From Lumbricus rubellus (taxonomy: Eukaryota > Annelida > Clitellata > Crassiclitellata > Lumbricidae): DNA of 64,000 nucleotides. The notes beneath the pieces were generated by a model that worked only from the letters and a program-made list of their open reading frames with translations, did not search any database and was not told the origin of the DNA. The stretch spans positions 27,279,998 through 27,343,997 of the forward strand of contig OX243822.1 in assembly GCA_945859605.1 (NCBI GenBank), written 5' to 3'. This document shows, in pieces, positions 9,387 to 19,381 of this stretch. Both the position numbers and the translations under genes were made by a program. Position 1 is the first letter of the stretch; the number at the start of each line of letters is the position of its first letter.

Positions 9387-10979
9387 AATATACCTAATGA
9401 GTTTTTTTTATTTATTTATTTATTTATTTATTAAATCATGTTCTTTAATTTCTTATTTGTCTGTTGACATACATGTCTTTTGGGACATGTGTTTTTATAC
9501 CGAATTATTTTAAAGACAGTTTGAAAGGAGACAGTATTGAACAGAATATAAGACTTAGATATCTATCCCTAAAAATTACAGCCAGATAGGATGGAATCGG
9601 GTGTGATCAGGCTCTTGAGAGCCGGCTCGGCCAAGAGTTTTGATTGTAGTCGAACTGATGTTACACGACACGGGTCTTCGCCAGACTCATGGACTACGAA
9701 GGCCGACATCGTGGCATGCAACACCTATCCTACGTTAAAAGACAGACTAGAAGTGTTTGAAAAAGAAAGGAAAGTGAATACGGAATATCCACAGGGACGT
9801 TTGTTCCACATTTCCCACAGCCGTCCATCATTGGCTAATTGATGAAATAGCTGTGATCTTGTGGACGTTCCTGTCTAGCGTACAACATTGTATAAAGTAA
9901 TCGTTTTGGTAAAGTGTTGTAACCTCCTAGGCTGCGCCTGAAACGCTGCTTGAAAATAAATTCTCACAGAGAACCAGAATAGTACTATCTAGGAAGTATA
10001 ACGATACCGGGTTCCGGATGATCACTAAATACATGCAAAATAAATATGTTTGAGCAATGAGAATGATTCTCGATTCTCTTTTATAACCGCTAGAGCGTGC
10101 TGCTCGCATTCCATTGGAGGGTAAGTATCACGTGATAATTATTTAAATGCTAACCTTCAACGTCGTTTGGTCAGCGTTTGGTCACCATGGCAACCGAATA
10201 CAATCAAGCAGACTCGTGTAATTCTTCGATAGATATAGCGTGCTATCAAGAATTCGATGGAGATTGGGTGATCACGGACAACCAGGACTGCGAACATATT
10301 GTGTTATATTGTAGAGCATCCATGTATTTTTATAGCGCCTCTAGAAATGACTTTTCAGAGGCGCTTTCAGCACGGAAACTCCAGAGAAAAGAAATGTTTT
10401 TAAAGAACGAGAGACTGATAAGAAAAAAATAGTCATTAGTTTAGCACGTGGAGTAGTGCGGGAGGTAGGTAATTCCAAATGGAGGAATCAATAACAGCAA
10501 ACACCCGATGTTGGACAAGAGCAGTCCTTGGCTTGTCCTGGAAATAAAAAAGGTTACACCGATTAGCAGAACGCGTTGAGCAAGATGAAGACAAGGACTA
10601 TTGCATCATAGTTTAATACTCAGACGTTAACAAACCTTTGTTGCAGGACACTAAACAAGTAAACTGTATAGGCCCTTCATACGATTCCCATTCGTTCTTT
10701 TCAAATCTAAACCTAAAGGCCTACTGGAACAATATTAGGGCCTAAACGACACTAAGAACTTTCGTTTGCATGTTAATGCCAGTGACTAGTATTATCGGTT
10801 ACGGCAGATTTTTGTGATTTTTTACATAGGGGGGGAGAGTGCTTTTGTCCGGGGAGAGGGCTAATTTCCTACGCAAATTTGGGAGGCTAATGTCCAGAGG
10901 TAATGTTCGGTTGGCTGATGTCTGGGGGTAATTCCGCGGGGCAAATGTCCGGGGGGGGGGGGGTAATTTCGGGATGCTA
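9231..10979. repeat. Tandem unit 1 (~1.75 kb)
   Basis: The unit begins at ATGTCCGTTCCCCGCC and the same words begin again at 10980 and 12677. It contains a minus-strand SINE, a well-conserved middle (~9430-10150), a module G-like tail (~10300-10560) and a G-rich end. The middle is also present at 25330-26046 and 35835-36550. Confidence 0.85.
9591..9842 (+). other. Conserved-looking short ORF in tandem unit 1
   Basis: An 83-codon frame reads VIRLLRAGSAKSFDC, then RTDVTRHGSSPDSW, then DRLEVFEKERKVNTEY. The same frame is open for 66 codons at 11342, 25505 and 36009. I recognise no domain. The DNA around it is equally similar between copies, so the conservation alone does not show protein selection. 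It could be an exon fragment, the coding remnant of an unknown element, or chance. Confidence 0.25.
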
Positions 10980-10985
10980 ATGTCC
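10820..10985. repeat. G-rich decayed short repeat (SINE tail side)
   Basis: Repeated words of the form GGGGCTAATGTCC occur with long G runs, including a 13-14 base G run near 10950. On the minus strand this is a GGACATTAGCCCC repeat directly after the SINE at 10975-11121, so it is plausibly the SINE's own 3' repetitive tail. The plus strand could form G-quadruplexes. Confidence 0.5.
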
Positions 10986-11121
10986 GTTCCCCGCCTTCCT
11001 CGAAGAGAGTTGTGAGCGAGCAACTTGTTCAAGGTCGCTACGCAGTGGCTTGAGGTTGATTCGACCTTCAGGCAAAAGACGCCGTACTTAACGTTGCACC
11101 ACCGCGTCCCCACCATAATTA
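10975..11121 (-). repeat. tRNA-derived SINE, second copy
   Basis: This matches 9225-9386, with a small deletion that removes part of the box B region (GATTCGACCTTCAGG on the plus strand). It marks the left border of tandem unit 2. Confidence 0.6.
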
Positions 11122-11341
11122 AAATATGCATGTACATAATCAGTTTTTATTTTTATTTTTATTTATTTTTTAAATCATGTTCTTTACATTCTTATTTGTC
11201 TGTTGACATGCATGTCTTTTGGGACATGTGTTTTTATACAGAATTGTTTTAAAGACAGTTTGAAAGGAGACAGTATTGAACAGATTATAAGACTTAGATA
11301 TCTATCCCTAAAAATTACAGCCAGATAGGATGGAATAGGAT

Positions 11342-11542
11342 GTGATCAGGCTCTTGAGAGCCGGCTCGGCCAAGAGTTTTGATTGTAGTCGAACTGATGT
11401 TACACGACACGGGTCTTCGCCAGACTCATGGACTACGAAGGCCGACATCGTGGCATGCAACACCTATCCTACTTTAAAAGACAGACTAGAAGTGTTTGAA
11501 AAAGAAAGGAAAGTGAATACGGAATATTCACAGGGACGTTAG
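11342..11542 (+). other. Short ORF, copy in tandem unit 2
   Basis: This 66-codon frame corresponds to 9591-9842 and ends early at a TAG after SQGR, where unit 1 has an open codon. The stop difference argues against a conserved C-terminus. Confidence 0.25.
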
Positions 11543-12579
11543 TTCCACATTTCACACAGCCGTACATCATTGGCTAATTGATGAATAGCTGTGATCTTGT
11601 GGACGTTCCTGTCTAGCGTACAACATTGTATAAAGTAATCGTTTTGGTAAAGTGTTGTAACCTCCTAGGCTGCGCCTGAAACGCTGCTTGAAAATAAATT
11701 CTCACAGAGAACCAGAATAGTACTATCTAGGAAGTATAACGATACCGGGTTCCGGAAGATTACTAAATATATGCAAAATAAATTGTTTGAGCAATGAGAC
11801 TGGCTCTCGATTCTCTTTTATAACCGCTAGAGCGTGCTGCTCGCATTTCATTGGATGGAAAGTATCACGTGATAATTATGTAAATGCTAACCTTCAACGT
11901 CGTTTCGCAGCGTTTGGTCACCATGGCAACCGAATACAACAATCAAATTCGTGTAATTCTTCGATAGAGATAGCGTGCTATCAAGAATTCGATGGAGATT
12001 GGGTGATCACGGACAACCAGTACTGAGAACATATTGTGTTATATTGTAGAGCATCCATGTATTTTTATAGCGCCTCTAGAAAAATTGACTATTCAGCACG
12101 AAAACTCCAGGAAAAATAAATGTTTTTAAAGAACCAGAGACTGATAAGGAATAACTAGTCATTACTTAAGCCGGCCCCGTAGTGCGAAAGGTAGGCCATT
12201 CCAAATGGAGGAATCAATAACAGCCAACACCCGATTTTGAACAAGAGCAGTGCTAGACTATAGTCATGGAAACAAACAGAATATATATATATACCGATCA
12301 GCAGAACGCGTTGAGCAAGATGAAAACAAGGGCATTTGCATTATAGTTTCATACTCAGACGTAGCCTAACTAACGTTAACAAACCTTTGTTGCAGGACAC
12401 TAAACAAGTAGACTGTATAAGCCATGCATAGATTCCCCAGTCGTTCATTTTATATCTAAGTCTATAGGCCTACTGACACAATATTCATGCCTAAATGTCA
12501 CTAAGAACTTTCGTTTGCATGTGAACGCCAGTGACTATAGTCTTATCGGTGTCGGCATTATTCTATGATTTGCACATAG

Positions 12580-12676
12580 GGGGGAGGGCTTTTATCCGGG
12601 GGCTAATGTCCTACGCAAAATGGGGGGGCGCTAATGTCCGGGGGCTAATGTCCGGGGCGCTGATGTCAAGGGGGTA
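12580..12676. repeat. G-rich GGGGGCTAATGTCC repeat
   Basis: Four to five decayed copies of a ~14-base unit lie beside the SINE at 12672-12820. They are clearer here than at 10820. Confidence 0.6.
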
Positions 12677-12820
12677 ATGTCCGTTCCCCGCCTTTCTCGC
12701 AGACAGTTGTGGGTGAGAAACTTGTCCACGGTCGCTAAGTAGTGGCTTGAGGCTGATTCGAACCTGCGACCTTCAGGCAAAAGACGCCGTACTTAACGCA
12801 GCACTACCGCGTTCCCACCA
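12672..12820 (-). repeat. tRNA-derived SINE, third copy
   Basis: The minus strand reads TTAAGTACGGCGTC, then GTCGCAGGTTCGAATCAGCC, a better box B (GGTTCGAATC) than the other two copies. Tandem similarity ends here, so this copy is the right border of the tandem array. Confidence 0.65.
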
Positions 12821-13042
12821 CACGGTTTGTCACCGATTTTCTGTCCTTGCCATTAGTAGTATTTTCAGTTAAACGACACTGGCGTCGCCCTCCTCCTTTA
12901 TCCAGGCTTGGGACAGACACTGTCGGGAACGAACAGTGGCGGGGTTATTCCCTTGTTACTATACGTCAATGCCGTCTTTGTCACCCTCTGTGTTGTCTTC
13001 TGTCTGTGACGTCATAGCTCCCTCCCATTGTTACGTCACTGG

Positions 13043-13043
<1 letters not shown>
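12821..13043. other. Module-like fragment
   Basis: It contains TCGCCCTCCTCCTTTATCCA with GGCTTGGGACAGACACTG (~12888), one copy of the array's recurring block. Nothing else recognised. Confidence 0.45.

Positions 13044-13091
<48 letters not shown>
13044..13091. repeat. (GT)n microsatellite
   Basis: About 24 GT dinucleotides. Frames reading CVCVCV through it are artefacts. Confidence 0.97.
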
Positions 13092-13092
<1 letters not shown>

Positions 13093-13152
13093 CGCTGCCG
13101 TTTTTTGTTTGCTACGCCATGGCGCTCTCTTCGACAGCCCTATCTCTACTTT

Positions 13153-13256
13153 TATGTATGTATGTATGTATGTATGTATGTATGTATGTATGTATGTATG
13201 TATGTATGTATGTATGTATGTATGTATGTATGTATGTATGTATGTATGTATGTATG

Positions 13257-13287
<31 letters not shown>

Positions 13288-13336
13288 GTATGTATGCATG
13301 TATGTATGTATGTATTCATGTATGTATGTTTGTATG
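13153..13336. repeat. (TATG)n microsatellite
   Basis: Over 40 TATG tetramers, perfect to ~13285 and then interrupted. Open frames in all phases (MYVCMYVC) are artefacts. A sister tract lies at 52587-52830. Confidence 0.97.
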
Positions 13337-13428
13337 AGCCATTCTTTTCGACGGAAAGATGGTCGAGAGCGGCAGTTGCGAACATTTTTGTATCTATTTA
13401 TTTATTCTTACTTTCTTATACATATATA

Positions 13429-13456
13429 CTAGATTTTGGAACCCGGCTTCGCACGG
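13429..13456 (-). mobile_element. Possible Helitron 3' terminus
   Basis: On the minus strand a CCCGTGCGAAGCCGGG hairpin is followed by TTCCAAAATCTAG and then T. A GC hairpin ~10 bases before a terminal CTAG/CTRR, with insertion between A and T, is the Helitron 3' signature. A close relative in plus orientation ends at 54718. No Rep/helicase coding DNA is visible and no 5' TC end was found. Confidence 0.4.
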
Positions 13457-13806
13457 GGGGGGGGAGTTAGGGGTTTCGCTGCCCTCCCCCAGTCCGAAGG
13501 TGGCCATTTCATAGATTAAAAATATCGGGCTAGCACGGTCCGTCCACGGGGACTTATACGGTCCGTCTACGAGGAAAGCAAACGGGAGAGCGGTGGAGAT
13601 TCTCACCCGATCAAATTCATTGGAAAATTAACAGTAAAGACCACTATATGAAAACCGATTTACATTTGCATTTCTTACCTTCCGATATTCAGCTCACATT
13701 GGACATCGTTATTTAATAAATATAATTGTAAATCAGTTTACTACATTATGTTATTATCGCCATAGACCACGTGACGTCTTTACGGTTAGATATGACGTCA
13801 GCATTA
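13457..13806. other. No recognisable feature
   Basis: A G run (13458-13467), then ordinary A/T-rich sequence. It ends in the target site of the gypsy insertion. Reading directly into 23658 onward gives the pre-insertion locus. Confidence 0.5.
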
Positions 13807-13811
13807 CGTAC
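13807..13811. repeat. Target site duplication CGTAC, left
   Basis: CGTAC directly precedes the LTR terminus TGTAGCG. The same five bases follow the other terminus at 23658-23662. Five bases is the usual Ty3/gypsy size. Confidence 0.85.
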
Positions 13812-14843
13812 TGTAGCGTTTATCTAACTAGGCCGTGAAATCGAGTTAGAAAATTACTGGACTCTTAATATCATAGCACAAGAGAACCAATATTAATAAT
13901 GAAATATATATTTAAAATAGAAAGTCAACATACATCAATGCCGTAACCTAATTACTTATTTGGCGTTGATTATTAATAATTATTATATTCTAATTATTCT
14001 TATCTGATCTTGACAGATGAAAGTTTCTTCGGAATATAGTTCAGCTTCTTGTGTAAACTGTCTTGCTCGAAGTTCGATGAATATGCAACCATGTGCTTCG
14101 AATATGATGTGTGAGAATAATTTCACTGTAGAAGAATTCGGTCTATGACGAACCGAGTCATCTCCAATGTTTATGTAGATTCACAACACCACCATCAGCC
14201 GTTGAATTCAAATAAATGTGATGCGTCGCAATGCAGGCGAACACACACAAGTCACCGATCACCCAAAGTGATACTCGACAACGTCTGAATATTCTTCCAA
14301 CCAACCGTCAATCGTTCCACAACCACACACGCCTTGACCAAAAGGTTCCCAAAACGAGCCACCAGAATCTATTCAGCAGAATTCTGTCTCGCAACCTATT
14401 GTCCTCACACGACGCTTCAATATTCTATTGACCACGTCCAACAACTCTCTTCCTGGCCGCCAAATATAACTTTTAGAGAAGATTGTTTCTACAATCCAAG
14501 TCTCTCTTTTGACGTTCATGCACAGGAATCACTTATTCCTGTTTCAAAATCCTCTGACGTGTAACTTTTCGGTTTTAAATCGATTTCCACGTCCCTGATT
14601 CGTCTATTTACTTTTAACCGTCAATGTCAAGGTAATTGCCATGACAACGTCATGACGTCACGTTGCGTTGCTAAGTTACCACGTCACGTGACTTATAATT
14701 TCAAGTTATATTGCTCATTTTCGCCAAATGATTAAATAACTAAACAACACCAGTAATTACTCTATCTTAACTCTTACCTATAATTAAGAATTAATATTGA
14801 TAACAAATTAGTTTAATCGATAATAGCGCAATAATTCGCTACA
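13812..14843 (-). repeat. Left LTR (3' LTR) of gypsy copy 1
   Basis: The terminal inverted heptamer is TGTAGCG/CGCTACA. It is uninterrupted and gives the reference LTR of ~1032 bases. The two 66- and 76-codon frames it contains recur in every LTR copy only because the LTRs are nearly identical. Confidence 0.9.
14653..14690. promoter_or_regulatory. CRE and E-box pair in the LTR
   Basis: A palindromic TGACGTCA (14653-14660), the consensus CREB/ATF site, and a CACGTG E-box (14685-14690) lie ~150-190 bases inside the LTR's transcriptional start side (U3 on the minus strand). The same CRE is at 23474, 26498 and 33979. A promoter or enhancer role is inferred from position and motif only. Confidence 0.4.
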
Positions 14844-14847
14844 AATA

Positions 14848-14857
14848 CCCCTCCTTC
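14848..14857 (-). promoter_or_regulatory. Polypurine tract
   Basis: On the minus strand GAAGGAGGGG lies 4 bases before the 3' LTR. This is the expected plus-strand primer position for an LTR element. The copy-2 equivalent is 26693-26702. Confidence 0.7.
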
Positions 14858-15009
14858 GAAAGTCTGTAATCAGGCTTTAACAACTTACCTAATTATCTAT
14901 TCACTAATTTTTCATCAACTTCCTTACTCTACCTTACAAAACAACACTACATAACTGAATTATATCTTATCTACATCTAATCAGTACTTACTATTGACTT
15001 ACTTAAGTA

Positions 15010-15558
15010 CTAGGTCAAACCTCTACTCAAATAATCAGAAACTACATTACTGCTTCCCTTAATGTATCGAATTGTAAAGCAATAATTTTGAAGGGCAAGA
15101 CTCCACCTCATCACTCTTGCATTCTTCATTCTCCCTTCTTTCATGTATTGTAGTCCACAGTGGTCAGTCTCGATCACAAACTTTCTTCCACACAAGTATC
15201 GATCAAATCTACTGATTCCCCACATTATGGCTAGACATTCCCTCTCTTCTACTGAGTATCGCATCTCTCTTTCCAATAGTTTCCTACTAGCATATGCAAT
15301 TGGATGGTTTGTTCCTTCATACTGCTGAATAAGAACACAACCTATTCCTTTTCCTGATGCATCTGTCTGTATAATGAATTCCTTCTCTAGATCTGGTAAC
15401 CTAAGGATTGGTGTCTTAGCAAGTGCTTCTTTCAACTGCTTAAAACTTTCACCTAATTCCTGGTTCCATTCAACATTATTAGGAACTGACTTCTTTGTTA
15501 AGTCGCTCAACGGAGCCATTAATTCTGCCTTCTTCTGACTTAGGTTTAATATCCACAA
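15010..15558 (-). pseudogene. RNase H domain remnant of gypsy pol, copy 1
   Basis: The 182-codon frame starts in the RT-RNase H connection (LMAPLSDLTKK) and holds a complete RNase H. The three acidic positions are in QTDASG (D66), VEERECLAI (E105) and IETDHCG (D132), and it closes with SNVVSDYLSRG. A TAG lies a few codons upstream of the first shown residue. The RT catalytic part that should precede it is missing, so the domain cannot be made from a normal pol frame. The acidic residues look intact, which suggests the deletion is younger than the family. The identical frame is at 26855-27403. Confidence 0.8.
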
Positions 15559-16039
15559 CTGGTCAAATTTCTATTTGTGGCTTACATATAAACTCAATAT
15601 TTCTTCTCTACATCTTCACCTTTTTATTCTTGTGTACTATCACCTATATGTACACTGCCGTTTCTACATCAACTCTCATTGAATAAAACTTATCTACTTA
15701 ATACTGATTTATTTTTAAAAATAAAAATGTTGACTCACTTTCATCTCACTGTGCAGAATTAATCTCTTATCCACATGAGTGTTTGAATCACAACACACTC
15801 AAATAACAATATTCTACTCACACGAACTAATTTCTATTCCACATCTTAACTACTCATTCCCCTACTACTATTATATTACTACACTATTTGACTATTCATT
15901 CCACTTAGTCAACTTCTCTTAAATTTCACAACTGTTCAACTCAACAACTCAACTTAACTTAAACTCAACTTTTATTTATTTACAATCCTCTTAACTATCC
16001 ATCCTACCTATATACACACCTACTAACTCACGTTTACAT
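15559..16039 (-). other. Region where the RT should be
   Basis: A/T-rich, no long frame on the minus strand and no YxDD-type motif. It sits between the gag-integrase frame and RNase H, where a Gmr1-like element carries ~1.3 kb of reverse transcriptase. The replacement sequence is the same in copy 2 (27404-27884). Confidence 0.6.
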
Positions 16040-19000
16040 CTATTCTTCTCTTGTTTTGACCACTCGTCTGGTCCACACATGAGTTCCATATTTTACCTCT
16101 GGCTTTCTCATCGTATTTAATGCACTACCATTTCGGATCTCTGAATCCCTATTATTCATTTCTTCGCCTCTGTACCTATTTATATCTCCATAAGTCTTCC
16201 ATCTGATTCCTTTCAGTGACTCATTTTCTCTACTATAATAGTTATCACTATTCTCTCTTTTGTTTACAACACCTACAGGATATGACCACCTTCTGTCATT
16301 CCATGTTCTACCTCTCCACTTATTCTCATCATGGTGCACTCCACCAGTTTCTCTCTGTTCCCTTACAGATTCATTACCATAGGTCTTCCTGTACCATGGT
16401 TTATTCTCATAACTCCTTCTCATAGTTTCAACTATGTTACTCTCATCTTTGCATCTCCAATTTAACCTACTAGACCTGTCACTGTCTATTCCACTATTCC
16501 TATTAAACTCTCTTGACCTATGTCGATAATTTCTCCTATTATCATTATTTACATTCCTCTCGTTCCAACTCACATTTCTCCTAATCACTTCATTATCATC
16601 CGTGCATCTATCATTCATCCATCTATTTTGTCTCTTAGACTGGACCTCACATCTCCTGTAACTATTCTCCTTATTCTTCTCATCAACATGTTGTATCCCA
16701 TACATCTTCTTGTTTCTATCAATATTACTCGACTCACATCTATTCCGTGTGATCATGTACCTATCTCGAGTCTCTATCAATTTAAACGGTTCACGTTTGA
16801 AATTCTTTTTCACCTTTGGTCCATACGGCCAATTATTCCCTTTCTTATACAGAACCTCATCCGTTCTTCTGTTTTTCTCACTCCAGTGTGACACTTTATA
16901 ATTCACCCTTTCGTCCACCGACTTTTGGCATATATCACAGCTCAGGACATACTTTCTAATATCTTGTCCTATCGATGGCCAATAAAATTCATACACGATC
17001 TTATCATGGGTTTTCTTCATACCCAGATGTGCTGACAATAGCGAGTTATGGGCCACTGCTAATACTTTATCTCTAAGTTCTTTCGGGACCATTAACTGCC
17101 ACTTTGCATCATCTTTCGATTTCTCCTTGACTCTTCTATACAACAGTTCGTTCTTCTTCACGTAAAGAACTTCTTCTGTTACACTGTCATCATCACTCCA
17201 ATCTATTGCTTTGTCCCAACATTTCTTCAAAGTTTCATCTTTCCTTTGTAATTCTTGGACTTCCTTCGTCGTTATATTCAAATTCGGCATCTCAGTGACT
17301 TTCAGCGGTTTGTATCTAGTTACTTTCTTAGATTCCGCTCTGGTTTCCACTGCTGCTGTCATTTGTTGTACGTCATCACTCTCTACGACGTCATCCATTA
17401 CATCATCACTTAATTCATTCGTGACGTCACACACAAAACGAACTTTCTTTTTAGTTCTTTGTCCTTGTGATTCCACACTCAAGGATTTCTCAATTATTCT
17501 TTTATTCTCAATCCTTTCCGATCTCTCATCTTTATTCTCGGTATCTTCTTTATCATTCTGATCACATTTAATCACGTCATCTGTAGTGTCATTTACTACT
17601 AGATATTTTAAACCTTTGATCCGACCGATAATTACTGGTTTCACCGGTTCCTTCATCACCATCGCTTCAACGTTCCCGGTAAAATATTCGCTTTCAATAT
17701 TAATCCTTGCTGTCGGAAAATTTCTCAATGTTCCATCGACTAGTATGCATTGCGTTTCTCTTCCCGTGAAATCGCTATCATTGACTAGTGATCTCTTTAT
17801 AATGCATGTACTCGATCCCGAGTCATACAAACAACTAGTACTCATTCCATTCACCTTTATCTGACCTTCATTTTTATTCTCTAAGTCACTGTAGTCATCT
17901 CTCCTTTCTTTAACCACAGTACTTGCTGCCATCTGTATTGGTAATTCCTCTTTACTCCCTTCGACTTTATCTTCCACGTCTCTTGCAACTTCGCCTAATT
18001 TCAACATTTCATTTGCTTGCGTTATCTTGTATGCTCTATTCTCGTAGATTTGCACAGCTGCTGCTGTATGTTTGACAACTCCCTTTTGTTTGTGCACACA
18101 ATCGTACGCTTTGTGCCCGTTTCTGCCGCACGCGAAACAAGTTATCTTATGCTCAGCCGCCTGTTCTCTTTCACGACTGAATCCTCTGTTCATATTCCCA
18201 CTATTGTTCATATCTCTGTTATGTCTTATTTCTCCTCTCCCTCTATTCATGTTTCCATTAAATCTCTCTCTAGATTTATCATCGAACTGTTTCACATTCG
18301 GTCTTTCGTTACTGAATTTTCCTGTAGGTCGCAAATTACTCTCAGCATATTTATATCCGTGTGCTTCGATATACGACTCTGCACAACTCAAGGTGTCCTC
18401 TAAACTCATCTTACCTTTTTCCTTGATAAACATCTTGAGTTCATTGCTGCATGTCAGAAAAAATTGATCCTTCAATAACAGACCCTCCATTCCTTCATAA
18501 GTTTTCTCGAATCCGGCCTGCAGTAACCACTGCTGCATATATCTCCTCAACCTATGCACAAAGTTCGAAGGTGTCTCACCTGATTCCATTTTACTCGTCT
18601 TAAATTTGGTGCGGTATCCACCCTCTGTCAATTGAAATCTCTTTAATAGGTGTTTCTTCAAACACTCGTAACTCTGCGTTTCCTCCGTCGATAATCTTTG
18701 ATATACCTCTAGCGCTTTTCCTTCAAGATGCTTAGCCAACATCAGAGACCAATTCTCTGTTGCTACTTCGCATGCTGCGCACGTCCTTTCAAATCTTAAA
18801 AGATACGCATCCAGGCAATCTTTATTTTCGTTAAATATAGGAAACTTGATGTCCTTCATCCCTTTATTATGGTTATGGTTTCCTTGGTATGAACTATCGC
18901 CAACCATCGTGAACGTGGCTTCACCTCGATTCTGATAATTTCTAGAATCTATCTCCTTAATTCTCATTTCACATTCAAGCCTTTTGATCTCCAGATCCAT

Positions 19001-19381
19001 ATTTAACCTAGCCTGACTTTCTCGTTCAAGCTTGGCGTCATTCGCCTCTCTTTCAAGTCTGGCATTATTCGCCTCTCTTTCAAGTCTGGCGTCATTCGCC
19101 TCTCTTTCAAGTCTGGCATCCGCTATCCTCGCCAATTCTAATTCTTGTGCTCTAAGAGCTTTTGCCTCTTCTTGTGCTCTGGCTGCTTGTGCCTCTTCTT
19201 TTTCTCTAAGAGCTTTTGCATCTGCTCTTGCGTCACTTTCTTTCTTCTCCTCTCTCTCCTCAATCCTCTGTCGTCGCTGTTCGTCTTGTCTTTCTTTGAC
19301 AAACTCTTTCAACTGTTCTCCCTCGTACTGCAACAGTTTTCCCATGTCAAGCCACGTCTTTAAATCTGCGCCAGTGGACAT
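16040..19381 (-). CDS. gag: Gag-protease-integrase fragment polyprotein, copy 1
   Basis: 1113 codons, starting at ATG 19381. Residues ~20-145 form a charged coiled coil with three near-identical blocks (LEREANDAR type, ~91-120). Residues ~180-345 are a capsid resembling the vertebrate SCAN domain (YECLKKHLLKRFQL, ESGETPSNFVHRLRR, LLLKDQFFLTC). Next is an R/N-rich stretch and a CCHC zinc knuckle (C415, C418, H423, C428). A protease-like site YDSGSS has its aspartate at 520. An integrase zinc finger H778-H785-C815-C818 is followed within ~15 residues by an integrase C-terminal-like WPYGPKVKKN segment. The DDE core is missing in frame. The last ~200 residues are N/R-rich and unrecognised. Gag particles are plausible; integration is not. 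Confidence 0.85.
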   Translation of the reverse strand: MSTGADLKTWLDMGKLLQYEGEQLKEFVKERQDEQRRQRIEEREEKKESDARADAKALREKEEAQAARAQEEAKALRAQELELARIADARLEREANDARLEREANNARLEREANDAKLERESQARLNMDLEIKRLECEMRIKEIDSRNYQNRGEATFTMVGDSSYQGNHNHNKGMKDIKFPIFNENKDCLDAYLLRFERTCAACEVATENWSLMLAKHLEGKALEVYQRLSTEETQSYECLKKHLLKRFQLTEGGYRTKFKTSKMESGETPSNFVHRLRRYMQQWLLQAGFEKTYEGMEGLLLKDQFFLTCSNELKMFIKEKGKMSLEDTLSCAESYIEAHGYKYAESNLRPTGKFSNERPNVKQFDDKSRERFNGNMNRGRGEIRHNRDMNNSGNMNRGFSREREQAAEHKITCFACGRNGHKAYDCVHKQKGVVKHTAAAVQIYENRAYKITQANEMLKLGEVARDVEDKVEGSKEELPIQMAASTVVKERRDDYSDLENKNEGQIKVNGMSTSCLYDSGSSTCIIKRSLVNDSDFTGRETQCILVDGTLRNFPTARINIESEYFTGNVEAMVMKEPVKPVIIGRIKGLKYLVVNDTTDDVIKCDQNDKEDTENKDERSERIENKRIIEKSLSVESQGQRTKKKVRFVCDVTNELSDDVMDDVVESDDVQQMTAAVETRAESKKVTRYKPLKVTEMPNLNITTKEVQELQRKDETLKKCWDKAIDWSDDDSVTEEVLYVKKNELLYRRVKEKSKDDAKWQLMVPKELRDKVLAVAHNSLLSAHLGMKKTHDKIVYEFYWPSIGQDIRKYVLSCDICQKSVDERVNYKVSHWSEKNRRTDEVLYKKGNNWPYGPKVKKNFKREPFKLIETRDRYMITRNRCESSNIDRNKKMYGIQHVDEKNKENSYRRCEVQSKRQNRWMNDRCTDDNEVIRRNVSWNERNVNNDNRRNYRHRSREFNRNSGIDSDRSSRLNWRCKDESNIVETMRRSYENKPWYRKTYGNESVREQRETGGVHHDENKWRGRTWNDRRWSYPVGVVNKRENSDNYYSRENESLKGIRWKTYGDINRYRGEEMNNRDSEIRNGSALNTMRKPEVKYGTHVWTRRVVKTREE

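Larger units (their letters stand above)
10980..12676. repeat. Tandem unit 2 (~1.7 kb)
   Basis: This is a direct copy of 9231-10979. The middle (about 11230-11880) is nearly identical to unit 1, while the SINE and the G-rich ends differ more. It contains the 66-codon frame at 11342-11542. Confidence 0.85.

Noticed and set aside
13036..13432. Long open frames in all phases (CVCV, MYVC, HTYI)
   Set aside because: They are translations of GT and TATG microsatellites and have no coding composition.
14231..14564. 66- and 76-codon frames repeated in each LTR
   Set aside because: Conserved only because the LTRs are nearly identical. No domain, and the older LTR at 1-457 does not keep them.
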